Source: VAZQ01 sp963840535 (GTDB taxonomy: Bacteria; Pseudomonadota; Alphaproteobacteria; Rhizobiales; Xanthobacteraceae). Taken from it: 64,000 bases of DNA. This document shows positions 9,363 through 20,300 of the stretch, piece by piece (the stretch's first letter is position 1; the number at the start of each line of letters is the position of its first letter). Location of the stretch: the NCBI GenBank assembly GCA_963840535.1, contig CAWIZJ010000060.1, forward strand, positions 1 through 64,000. The letters are read 5' to 3'. The notes under the pieces are model-generated. The model saw nothing but the letters and a program-made list of their open reading frames with translations, had not been told where the DNA came from and made no database searches. Both the position numbers and the translations under genes were made by a program.

Positions 9363-12300
9363 TCAGGGTGGCACAGACCGTGGTGCTCGGTCGGGCCGTA
9401 GCCATTGATCATTCGCCGGCCCTTCGACCAGCGCGCCACCAGCTTCCGGCGGACACGCCTCGCCGGCGACGACCAGCGTCTCCAGCGGCAGGTCCGCTGA
9501 CGTACACCGGCAGTCCGCCAGCAGCGCCGGAGGCAACGTCGCATGGGTGACGTCGTGCTCGAGCACAAGTCCCGCCAATCCATCGCCGTCGCGCACGTTC
9601 CCGGTCAGCACGAGCGCAGCGCCAGCGGCCAGAGCCTGCCGAGCAAGCTTCCCAGACCGAAGGTCACCATCAAAGCTGAGCGAAGCGAACTGCAGGACAC
9701 GCGCTTCGGACGTGAACTCGAAGTAGCTCGATCTGGGACGGCCGCGAGGATGGGGATGCCGTGGTGGGTGACCACGACGCCCTTTGGCGTGCCTGTGGAT
9801 CCCGACGTGTAGATGACGTAGGCGATGATTGTGCGGGTCGAGGGTGAGGTCGGGGGCGTGCTCGGGATGGCGCGCGATGGCGGGCCAGTCGGCATCGAGC
9901 CGCACGGTTGCGGCGGCGTGCGCGGGCAGCCGCGCCGGCAGCGCCGCCTGCGTGACCAGCACCGCCGCCCCGGCATCCGCCAGCATGAAGGCCAGCCGCT
10001 CCGCCGGGTAGTCGGGGTCGAGCGGCAGATAGGCGCCGCCGGCCTTGAGGATGCCGAGCAGCCCGACGATCATCTCCGGCGAGCGCTCGACGCACAGCCC
10101 CACCACCGCCTCGGGGCCGACCCCGAGCGCGCGCAGGTGATGCGCCAGCCGGCTGGAGCGGGCATCGAGCTCGCGGTAGCTCAGAGCGCGATCCTCGTGC
10201 ACCACCGCCACCGCCGCCGGGCTGCGCGCCACCTGCGCCGCGAACAGCTGCGGCAGCGTCGCCGGCGCGATCGCACGCGCGGTGTCGTTCCACTCCACCA
10301 GGATGGTGCGCCGCTCCGCCGCCGACAGAATGTCCAGGCTGCCGAGCGCACGATCGGGGGCCGCCACCGCCGCCGCCACCAGACGCTGCAGCCGCGCCGC
10401 CATCGCCTCCATGCTGGCGCGCTCGAACAGGTCCGGTCGATAATCGAGCCGCAGCGTGAGCCGCTCGCCCGGGATGACCGCCAGATTGAGCGGATAGTGC
10501 GCCCCGTCGTGCCCCTCGATCGCGCTCAACCGCAGATCGCCAGCCGCCGTTTCGAGCCTTCCACGCTCAACCGGATAGTTCTCGAACACCACCAGGGTGT
10601 CGAACAGCTCGCCCACGCCCGCCAGACCCTGGATCTCGGCAAGCCCGAGATGCTGGTGCGCCATCAGCTGCGACTGGCGCTCCTGCAACTCCCGCAACAG
10701 CGCAATCAGCGACAGCGACGGCGGCAACCGCAGACGAAGCGGCAGCGTGTTGATGAACAGCCCGATCATGCGCTCGATGCCGGGGATCTCCGGCGGCCGC
10801 CCCGCCACCGTCACCCCGAACACCACATCCGCGCGACCGCTCAGACGACCCAACAGGATCGCCCACGCGCCCTGGATCAGCGTGTTGAGCGTCAGCCCCG
10901 CCAACCGCGCTTGCCGGATCAGCGCCGCGCTCAGAGGCGCACTCAACGCCAGCGTGATCCGTTCCGGCGCCACCGCCACCCGGCCGCGAGCGGGAGGCGC
11001 CAAATGCGTACCCCCTTCCAACCCGGCCAACGCATCGCGCCAGGCCGCGCGCGCCGCCACGCGGTCCTGCCCCGCAAGCCAGGCCAGATAGTCGCGGTAA
11101 GGCGTCACCCGCGGCAGGGTGCCAGGGTCGCCACCCCGGGCATAAAGCGTCAGCAGCTCCTGCACCAGCACCGGCATCGACCAGCCATCCATCAGAATGT
11201 GATGGTTGGTGATGACCAGCCGGTGGTCCTCCGCCGAAAGCCGGATCACGGCAAACCGGATGAGGGGCGCAGCCGCAAGGTCAAAGCGCTCGGCGCGGTC
11301 CTCGCGCAGGATCCGCGCCAGACGCTCCTCGCGCACCGCGTCATCCAGCAGCGACAGATCGATGCTGCGCAAGAGCGCCTCGGCCCGCGGCACGATCACC
11401 GCCACCGGGTGCTCGAGCTGCTCGTGCGCGAAGCAGGCCCGCAGGCTGGCATGGCGCTGCAACAGAGCCTCCAGCGCCGCCTGCAAGGTCGCGCCGTGAA
11501 GCGGTCCGGCCAATGCCAGCACCAGCTGCACCGTGTAGACATCCGGCCCGCGCCCATCATACAGCGCGTGGAACAGCAGGCCCTCCTGCAGCGGCGACAG
11601 CGGCAGCACGTCCTCGATCGGCTGGTAGCGTCGCTCCAGCAGCTCGATCTCGCCTTGCGACAGCCCCGCCAGCGGCAGATCGCAGGGACTGCGGCCGCCG
11701 GCCCCGGGTTGCTCGACATGCCGCACCAGCGCTTCCAGAGCCCGGAACCAGCTCTGCGCCAGATCACGCACCGCAGCTTCCGAGACCAGTGCCGGCGCAA
11801 AGCTCCACCGCGCCGTCAGCGTCGCTCCCTCGCCATCATCACGGGTCAGCGCATTGACCTCGAGCGCGTGCGCCAGCGGCATGGCAGGATCACCCCCGCC
11901 GCCCACCGCCTCGCCGGCACCAGACCAATCGCCGCCGGCCGCAAAGCGCCCGAGATAGTTGAACCCCATTTGCGGAACGGCCAGATCGCGCAGCACCGGG
12001 GCGGTGCCGGCATTGAGATAACGCAGCAGCCCATAGCCCAGGCCATGATCCGGCAGCGCACGCAGCTGTTCCTTGATCAGCTTGAGCGCGCGCCCCAGCG
12101 CCGCTCCCCCCGCCAGCGCCTCCTCCAGATCGAGTGCTCCGGGATCCAGCCGCACCGGGAACACGCTGGTGAACCAGCCCACCGTGCGCGAGAGGTCGAC
12201 ATCGCCGAACACCTCCTCGCGCCCGTGGCCCTCGAGATCGAGCAGCACCGCAGGGCCGCCACCGCGACCCCGCCGCCGGCACCAGTCCGCAACCGCCACC

Positions 12301-14267
12301 ACCAAGGCGGTCAGCAGAACCTCGTTGATCCCGCCATGGAATGCCGCCGGCACCCGCGTCAGCAATGCTCCCGTGATCGCAGCCGGCAAGCTCAGCGTCA
12401 GATGCCCGGCCGTGCCGGCAACGTCCCGCACGCGGTCGAGCTCCCCGTCGAACAGCGACAAGGAAGGCGCCCCCAGCATGCCGCTCCACAACGCAAGCTC
12501 GCGCTCGCGCCCCGCATCCTGTGCCGCCGCCGCAAGCTGGTGCGCCCAGCGCCGAAACGAGGTGCCGCGCGCCGCCAGCGCCGGCGCACGTCCCTCCGCA
12601 ATCGCCGCCCACGCCGCCGCAAGGTCCGGCACCAGGATGCGCCACGACACCCCATCAACCGCCAGATGATGGATGCTCAGCAGCAGCCGCCCGGCCTCCC
12701 GCACTCCGGCATCGAACCACACCGCCTGCACCATGACCCCGGCCAACGGCGCAAGCCGCAGCTCCGCCGCCCGCGCCGCCCGCCCGATCGCCGCCCGCAG
12801 CGCTTCCTCCCCCAAACCGCAGACGTCGATGCGCCGCAGGCAGGTCCGCGCTGCAATCGTGCCCGCCGCCGCAATCGCGAGCGCGGCCGCGCTGGGCGGC
12901 GGCGAGGGCGACACAAGACGCAGCCGCAACGCATCGTGATGATCGAGCACCGCCTGCAGGGCCTCGATCAGATGCTCCTCCCGCAGCCCCGTCGGGACCT
13001 GCAAAAGCATGGCCTGGCTGAAGCGATCGAGCGGTCCATCCTGCTCCAGCAGCCAGCGCATGATCGGGGTGGCCGGCAGGCTGCCGGTGGCGAGATCGGG
13101 CGCCGCCGCCGCCCGCGCATCGGAAAGCGTGGCGCTCTGCGCCAGCGCCGCCACGCTCTGGTGTTGGAAAACCGCCCGCGGCGTGATCAGCAGCCCCGCC
13201 GTGCGCGCCCGGCTCACCAGCTGGATCGACATGATGCTGTCGCCGCCGAGCGCAAAGAAGTTGTCGTCGATGCCGACCCGCTCCAGCCCCAGAACCTCGG
13301 CAAACAGCCCGCACAGAACCTCCTCCTGCGGGCTGCGCGGCGCACGATGCGCGCTCCCCACCGTAACCTCGGGCGCCGGAAGCCGCCCACGGTCGAGCTT
13401 GCCGTTCGCCGTCAGCGGAAGACGATCCAGAACAACAAACGCACTCGGAACCATGTAGTCCGGCAGCCGCGCCGCCACCGCACCCCGCAACCCCGCAACA
13501 TCAACCGCCGCCGCGGCCGAGCCCACCACATAGGCCACCAGACGCTTGTGACCGGGCCCATCCTCGCGCGCGATCACCGCAGCCTGCGCCACCCCGCCTG
13601 CGCCAACCAGCGCCGCCTCGATCTCGCCGGGCTCGATCCGGAACCCGCGCAGCTTCACCTGCTGATCCGATCGCCCCAGAAATTCCAGAACCCCGTCGGC
13701 GCGCCAGCGCGCCAGGTCCCCGCTGCGGTACATGCGGCTCCCGCACCCACCGAACGGGTCCGCAACAAAGCGCTCCGCGCTCAGACCGCTGCGCCCCAGA
13801 TAGCCCCGCGCAAGGCCCGCACCCGCGATGTAAAGCTCCCCGCAAACCCCCGCCGCAACAGGCTGAAGCCAGCCGTCGAGAACGTACACCCGCGTGTTCG
13901 CGATCGGACGACCGATCGGGACAGAAGGACGATACAGGTCGCCCTCATCCACCAAGTGTGACGTAACTTGAATTGTGGTCTCGGTCGGCCCGTACAGATT
14001 GACCACGGGCACTTTCCAGGCGGAGACGGCGGCGAGTGCCACGTCCGAAGCAAGCGACTCCCCGCCCGAGAAGATCCGTTTCAGGTTGCCCCGAGCATCG
14101 GGCGTGTTCGAGGGAAGTGTTATGGCGAGTAGCGACGGAACGAACTGGGCGATCGTAATACCTTGCTGTTTGAAAAAATTCTCAGAACCGACTTGGATCG
14201 TGAGCCAAGTTGTGCGGCGAGACACACAGTGCAGCGCCTGAAAGGAGCGGCAGCCAGATCTTCCCAA
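9363..14267 (-). CDS. Non-ribosomal peptide synthetase, A3 C-part, T3, epimerisation domain, C4, A4 N-part
   Basis: Continuation of the NRPS after the frame break. It carries the rest of A3 (GPTETT, then the shared scaffold), T3 with LGGDSIMS near 13240, an epimerisation domain (~13085-11750, active-site HHLAVDG near 12660), C4 (~11640-10440, HHILMDG near 11190) and the N-terminal half of A4. LGGDS rather than LGGHS in T3, followed by E, is the usual arrangement where the residue is inverted, so C4 should be a DCL-type condensation domain. A3 specificity residues read D-A-W-Q-F-G-L-I-Q-K, one change from the Gln code of iturin/fengycin-type synthetases, hence probable D-Gln. C4 and E3 are the only long stretches here without near-identical copies elsewhere in the window. 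The A4 region 9160-9850 holds several frame breaks, so the end at 9363 is artificial. Confidence 0.92.
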   Translation of the reverse strand: MGRSGCRSFQALHCVSRRTTWLTIQVGSENFFKQQGITIAQFVPSLLAITLPSNTPDARGNLKRIFSGGESLASDVALAAVSAWKVPVVNLYGPTETTIQVTSHLVDEGDLYRPSVPIGRPIANTRVYVLDGWLQPVAAGVCGELYIAGAGLARGYLGRSGLSAERFVADPFGGCGSRMYRSGDLARWRADGVLEFLGRSDQQVKLRGFRIEPGEIEAALVGAGGVAQAAVIAREDGPGHKRLVAYVVGSAAAAVDVAGLRGAVAARLPDYMVPSAFVVLDRLPLTANGKLDRGRLPAPEVTVGSAHRAPRSPQEEVLCGLFAEVLGLERVGIDDNFFALGGDSIMSIQLVSRARTAGLLITPRAVFQHQSVAALAQSATLSDARAAAAPDLATGSLPATPIMRWLLEQDGPLDRFSQAMLLQVPTGLREEHLIEALQAVLDHHDALRLRLVSPSPPPSAAALAIAAAGTIAARTCLRRIDVCGLGEEALRAAIGRAARAAELRLAPLAGVMVQAVWFDAGVREAGRLLLSIHHLAVDGVSWRILVPDLAAAWAAIAEGRAPALAARGTSFRRWAHQLAAAAQDAGRERELALWSGMLGAPSLSLFDGELDRVRDVAGTAGHLTLSLPAAITGALLTRVPAAFHGGINEVLLTALVVAVADWCRRRGRGGGPAVLLDLEGHGREEVFGDVDLSRTVGWFTSVFPVRLDPGALDLEEALAGGAALGRALKLIKEQLRALPDHGLGYGLLRYLNAGTAPVLRDLAVPQMGFNYLGRFAAGGDWSGAGEAVGGGGDPAMPLAHALEVNALTRDDGEGATLTARWSFAPALVSEAAVRDLAQSWFRALEALVRHVEQPGAGGRSPCDLPLAGLSQGEIELLERRYQPIEDVLPLSPLQEGLLFHALYDGRGPDVYTVQLVLALAGPLHGATLQAALEALLQRHASLRACFAHEQLEHPVAVIVPRAEALLRSIDLSLLDDAVREERLARILREDRAERFDLAAAPLIRFAVIRLSAEDHRLVITNHHILMDGWSMPVLVQELLTLYARGGDPGTLPRVTPYRDYLAWLAGQDRVAARAAWRDALAGLEGGTHLAPPARGRVAVAPERITLALSAPLSAALIRQARLAGLTLNTLIQGAWAILLGRLSGRADVVFGVTVAGRPPEIPGIERMIGLFINTLPLRLRLPPSLSLIALLRELQERQSQLMAHQHLGLAEIQGLAGVGELFDTLVVFENYPVERGRLETAAGDLRLSAIEGHDGAHYPLNLAVIPGERLTLRLDYRPDLFERASMEAMAARLQRLVAAAVAAPDRALGSLDILSAAERRTILVEWNDTARAIAPATLPQLFAAQVARSPAAVAVVHEDRALSYRELDARSSRLAHHLRALGVGPEAVVGLCVERSPEMIVGLLGILKAGGAYLPLDPDYPAERLAFMLADAGAAVLVTQAALPARLPAHAAATVRLDADWPAIARHPEHAPDLTLDPHNHRLRHLHVGIHRHAKGRRGHPPRHPHPRGRPRSSYFEFTSEARVLQFASLSFDGDLRSGKLARQALAAGAALVLTGNVRDGDGLAGLVLEHDVTHATLPPALLADCRCTSADLPLETLVVAGEACPPEAGGALVEGPANDQWLRPDRAPRSVPP

Positions 14268-14380
14268 CCTGCAGCATCGAATCCAATACCGGTTCGACCC
14301 AAGACTACGTCATCCTCATCAACAGAATGATCGGTCATCATCCACGTCATGTGATTGATGAGGCCGCCTTGAGTGACCAC
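13919..14380 (-). other. A3 specificity cassette (Gln-like code)
   Basis: Unique ~462-bp segment with FDAAGW, a Gln at position 278, FSGGES and NLYGPTETTIQ. Code D-A-W-Q-F-G-L-I-Q is one residue from the known Gln code. It contains two frame breaks, near 14260 and 14190, that together keep the protein readable. Confidence 0.7.
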
Positions 14381-17300
14381 GACGCCCTTTGGCGTGCCTG
14401 TGGATCCCGACGTGTAGATGACGTAGGCGGGATTGGCGGGGTCGAGGGTGAGGTCGGGGGCGTGCTCGGGATGGCGCGCGATGGCGGGCCAGTCGGCATC
14501 GAGCCGCACGGTTGCGGCGGCGTGCGCGGGCAGCCGCGCCGGCAGCGCCGCCTGCGTGACCAGCACCGCCGCCCCGGCATCCGCCAGCATGAAGGCCAGC
14601 CGCTCCGCCGGGTAGTCGGGGTCGAGCGGCAGATAGGCGCCGCCGGCCTTGAGGATGCCGAGCAGCCCGACGATCATCTCCGGCGAGCGCTCGACGCACA
14701 GCCCCACCACCGCCTCGGGGCCGACCCCGAGCGCGCGCAGGTGATGCGCCAGCCGGCTGGAGCGGGCATCGAGCTCGCGGTAGCTCAGAGCGCGATCCTC
14801 GTGCACCACCGCCACCGCCGCCGGGCTGCGCGCCACCTGCGCCGCGAACAGCTGCGGCAGCGTCGCCGGCGCGATCGCACGCGCGGTGTCGTTCCACTCC
14901 ACCAGGATGGTGCGCCGCTCCGCCGCCGACAGAATGTCCAGGCTGCCGAGCGCACGATCGGGGGCCGCCACCGCCGCCGCCACCAGACGCTGCAGCCGCG
15001 CCGCCATCGCCTCCATGCTGGCGCGCTCGAACAGGTCGGTGGCATATTCCAGCACCCCCGCGATCCCCGCCGGCGCACCCTGCGCCGTGCGCTGCTCCAG
15101 CAGGCTCAGCGATAGGTCGAACTTGGCGCTGCCCAGCGCCACAGGCTCCGCAGCCGTGCGCAACCCCGCAAGCTCCAGACCGGCCGGCGCCGTGCTCTGC
15201 ATCGCCAGCATCACCTGGAACAGCGGATGGCGCGCCAGCGAGCGCGCCGGGTTGAGCACCTCCACCAGCCGCTCGAACGGAAGCTCCTGGTGCCCGTAGG
15301 CGGCAAGATTGCCGGCGCGAACCCGCGCAATCAGCTGGCGCAGGCTCGGATCCCCAGAGGTATCCGTGCGCAGCACCAGCGTGTTGACGAAGAAACCCAC
15401 CAGGTCGTCGAGCGCCGCGTCGGTGCGCCCCGCAATCGGGCTCCCGATCGGGATGTCGCTGCCCGCTCCCAGCCGCGTCAGCAACCCCGCAAGCAGCCCC
15501 TGCAGCACCATGAACAGGCTGGCACCGCTCTCGCGCCCCAGACCCAGCAGCGCACGGTGCAGATCCGCAGACAGCAAAACCGGCACGCCGTCCCCGCAAT
15601 GGCTCGCAACCGCAGGCCGCGGCCGGTCGAGCGGCAGATCGAGCTGATCCGGAAGCCCCGCAAGCTGCGAGGTCCAGAACGAAAGCTGGCGCGCAATCGC
15701 GCTCTCCGGCTCGCTCTCCGTGCCCAGAACCTCATGCTGCCACAGCGTATAGTCGGCATATTGCACCGGCAGCGCCGCATACTGCGGCGCCAAGCCCGCG
15801 CAGCGCGCCGCATAACCGCGCGAAAGGTCGCGCAGCAGCGGACCCAACGACCAGCCGTCGCCGGCAATGTGATGCAGCACCAGCAGCACAACATGCTGCC
15901 CAGCCCCCAGCGCAAACAGATGAACCCGCAACGGAGGCTCGTGCGCAAGATCAAACCCGCGCCGCCCCGCCGCAGACAGCGCCGCCGCAAGCCCCGCCTC
16001 GCTCACCTCCTCGAGCAGCAGCCGCGCACGCCCCGCCACCCCCTCCAGGATCTGCTGGCGCGCAACCCCCAGCCGCTCCGGGAAGATGGTGCGCAGGCTC
16101 TCGTGCCGATCCACAACGTCGCAAAGCGCCGCTTCCAGCGCCGCACAATCCAAGTCCCCCTCGAGCCGCACCGCCAGCGGGATGGTGTAGGTCGCGCTGC
16201 GATGCCCCGCGCTGCCGCCCTCCAGCCGGTCCAGGAACCACAGCCGGCGCTGCGCATAGGACAGCGGGATCTCCGACGGCCGCGCCCGCGCCCGCAACGC
16301 CGGGCGACCGCCTTGCGCCGCCGAACCCAGCTGCCGCGCCAGACCCTCCACCGTCGGCGCCTCGAACAGCACGCGGATGGCGATCTCCACATCCAGGCTG
16401 GCGCGGATGCGGCTGATCAGACGCGTCGCCAGCAGCGAATGACCCCCGAGCGCAAAGAAGTCGTCGTCGATGCCGACCCGCTCCAGCCCCAGAACCTCGG
16501 CAAACAGCCCGCACAGAACCTCCTCCTGCGGGCTGCGCGGCGCACGATGCGCGCTCCCCACCGTAACCTCGGGCGCCGGAAGCCGCCCACGGTCGAGCTT
16601 GCCGTTCGCCGTCAGCGGAAGACGATCCAGAACAACAAACGCACTCGGAACCATGTAGTCCGGCAGCCGCGCCGCCACCGCACCCCGCAACCCCGCAACA
16701 TCAACCGCCGCCGCGGCCGAGCCCACCACATAGGCCACCAGACGCTTGTGACCGGGCCCATCCTCGCGCGCGATCACCGCAGCCTGCGCCACCCCGCCTG
16801 CGCCAACCAGCGCCGCCTCGATCTCGCCAGGCTCGATCCGGAACCCGCGCAGCTTCACCTGCTGATCCGATCGCCCCAGAAACTCCAGAACCCCGTCGGC
16901 GCGCCAGCGCGCCAGGTCCCCGCTGCGGTACATGCGGCTCCCGCACGCCCCGTACGGGTCCGCAACAAAGCGCTCCGCGCTCAGACCGCTGCGCCCCAGA
17001 TAGCCCCGCGCAAGGCCCGCACCCGCGATGTAAAGCTCCCCGCAAACCCCCGCCGCAACAGGCTGAAGCCAGCCGTCGAGAACGTACACTTGAAGATCGG
17101 GGATGCTCCGTCCAATGAGATTGCGTGTACTTGCGGCAGTGGTTGTTCCATCGACGGCGAGGTGGGTGACATGCACGGTCGTTTCCGTGATGCCGTACAT
17201 ATTAATAAGGTGAGGGGTGCCCGCCGGGTGATGCCGGTACCAAGCGTCTAGTCGATCGAGCTCCAGTGCTTCCCCGCCAAAGATCACATAGCGCAGCGCA

Positions 17301-20300
17301 AGGGGCGCTCCCGTCTGCGGACTCTCCGCGTCCGTCTGCATCAATTGATAAAACGCAGATGGCGTCTGATTGAGGACGGTCACCCCTTCGCGCCTCATCA
17401 GCCGCAGGAATTCGACGGGTGAGCGACTGACCGAAAAAGGAACCACGATCAGGCGGCCCCCCTTCAGCAATGCTCCCCAAATCTCCCAGACCGAAAAGTC
17501 GAAGGCGAACGAATGGAACAGCGTCCAGACATCATCCTGGCCAAAGCGAAACAGCTCATCGGTTGAGCCGAGCAACCGCACGACATTCTGATGCGTCACG
17601 GCGACGCCCTTTGGCGTGCCTGTGGATCCCGACGTGTAGATGACGTAGGCGGGATTGGCGGGGTCGAGGGTGAGGTCGGGGGCGTGCTCGGGATGGCGCG
17701 CGATGGCGGGCCAGTCGGCATCGAGCCGCACGGTTGCGGCGGCGTGCGCGGGCAGCCGCGCCGGCAGCGCCGCCTGCGTGACCAGCACCGCCGCCCCGGC
17801 ATCCGCCAGCATGAAGGCCAGCCGCTCCGCCGGGTAGTCGGGGTCGAGCGGCAGATAGGCGCCGCCGGCCTTGAGGATGCCGAGCAGCCCGACGATCATC
17901 TCCGGCGAGCGCTCGACGCACAGCCCCACCACCGCCTCGGGGCCGACCCCGAGCGCGCGCAGGTGATGCGCCAGCCGGCTGGAGCGGGCATCGAGCTCGC
18001 GGTAGCTCAGAGCGCGATCCTCGTGCACCACCGCCACCGCCGCCGGGCTGCGCGCCACCTGCGCCGCGAACAGCTGCGGCAGCGTCGCCGGCGCGATCGC
18101 ACGCGCGGTGTCGTTCCACTCCACCAGGATGGTGCGCCGCTCCGCCGCCGACAGAATGTCCAGGCTGCCGAGCGCACGATCGGGGGCCGCCACCGCCGCC
18201 GCCACCAGACGCTGCAGCCGCGCCGCCATCGCCTCCATGCTGGCGCGCTCGAACAGGTCGGTGGCATATTCCAGCACCCCCGCGATCCCCGCCGGCGCAC
18301 CCTGCGCCGTGCGCTGCTCCAGCAGGCTCAGCGATAGGTCGAACTTGGCGCTGCCCAGCGCCACAGGCTCCGCAGCCGTGCGCAACCCCGCAAGCTCCAG
18401 ACCGGCCGGCGCCGTGCTCTGCATCGCCAGCATCACCTGGAACAGCGGATGGCGCGCCAGCGAGCGCGCCGGGTTGAGCACCTCCACCAGCCGCTCGAAC
18501 GGAAGCTCCTGGTGCCCGTAGGCGGCAAGATTGCCGGCGCGAACCCGCGCAATCAGCTGGCGCAGGCTCGGATCCCCAGAGGTATCCGTGCGCAGCACCA
18601 GCGTGTTGACGAAGAAACCCACCAGGTCGTCGAGCGCCGCGTCGGTGCGCCCCGCAATCGGGCTCCCGATCGGGATGTCGCTGCCCGCTCCCAGCCGCGT
18701 CAGCAACCCCGCAAGCAGCCCCTGCAGCACCATGAACAGGCTGGCACCGCTCTCGCGCCCCAGACCCAGCAGCGCACGGTGCAGATCCGCAGACAGCAAA
18801 ACCGGCACGCCGTCCCCGCAATGGCTCGCAACCGCAGGCCGCGGCCGGTCGAGCGGCAGATCGAGCTGATCCGGAAGCCCCGCAAGCTGCGAGGTCCAGA
18901 ACGAAAGCTGGCGCGCAATCGCGCTCTCCGGCTCGCTCTCCGTGCCCAGAACCTCATGCTGCCACAGCGTATAGTCGGCATATTGCACCGGCAGCGCCGC
19001 ATACTGCGGCGCCAAGCCCGCGCAGCGCGCCGCATAACCGCGCGAAAGGTCGCGCAGCAGCGGACCCAACGACCAGCCGTCGCCGGCAATGTGATGCAGC
19101 ACCAGCAGCACAACATGCTGCCCAGCCCCCAGCGCAAACAGATGAACCCGCAACGGAGGCTCGCGCGCAAGATCAAACCCGCGCCGCCCCGCCGCAGACA
19201 GCGCCGCCGCAAGCCCCGCCTCGCTCACCTCCTCGAGCAGCAGCCGCGCACGCCCCGCCACCCCCTCCAGGATCTGCTGGCGCGCAACCCCCAGCCGCTC
19301 CGGGAAGATGGTGCGCAGGCTCTCGTGCCGATCCACAACGTCGCAAAGCGCCGCTTCCAGCGCCGCACAATCCAAGTCCCCCTCGAGCCGCACCGCCAGC
19401 GGGATGGTGTAGGTCGCGCTGCGATGCCCCGCGCTGCCGCCCTCCAGCCGGTCCAGGAACCACAGCCGGCGCTGCGCATAGGACAGCGGGATCTCCGACG
19501 GCCGCGCCCGCGCCCGCAACGCCGGGCGACCGCCTTGCGCCGCCGAACCCAGCTGCCGCGCCAGACCCTCCACCGTCGGCGCCTCGAACAGCACGCGGAT
19601 GGCGATCTCCACATCCAGGCTGGCGCGGATGCGGCTGATCAGACGCGTCGCCAGCAGCGAATGACCCCCGAGCGCAAAGAAGTCGTCGTCGATGCCGACC
19701 CGCTCCAGCCCCAGAACCTCGGCAAACAGCCCGCACAGAACCTCCTCCTGCGGGCTGCGCGGCGCACGATGCGCGCTCCCCACCGTAACCTCGGGCGCCG
19801 GAAGCCGCCCACGGTCGAGCTTGCCGTTCGCCGTCAGCGGAAGACGATCCAGAACAACAAACGCACTCGGAACCATGTAGTCCGGCAGCCGCGCCGCCAC
19901 CGCACCCCGCAACCCCGCAACATCAACCGCCGCCGCGGCCGAGCCCACCACATAGGCCACCAGACGCTTGTGACCGGGCCCATCCTCGCGCGCGATCACC
20001 GCAGCCTGCGCCACCCCGCCTGCGCCAACCAGCGCCGCCTCGATCTCGCCAGGCTCGATCCGGAACCCGCGCAGCTTCACCTGCTGATCCGATCGCCCCA
20101 GAAACTCCAGAACCCCGTCGGCGCGCCAGCGCGCCAGGTCCCCGCTGCGGTACATGCGGCTCCCGCACCCACCGAACGGGTCCGCAACAAAGCGCTCCGC
20201 GCTCAGACCGCTGCGCCCCAGATAGCCCCGCGCAAGGCCCGCACCCGCGATGTAAAGCTCCCCGCAAACCCCCGCCGCAACAGGCTGAAGCCAGCCGTCG

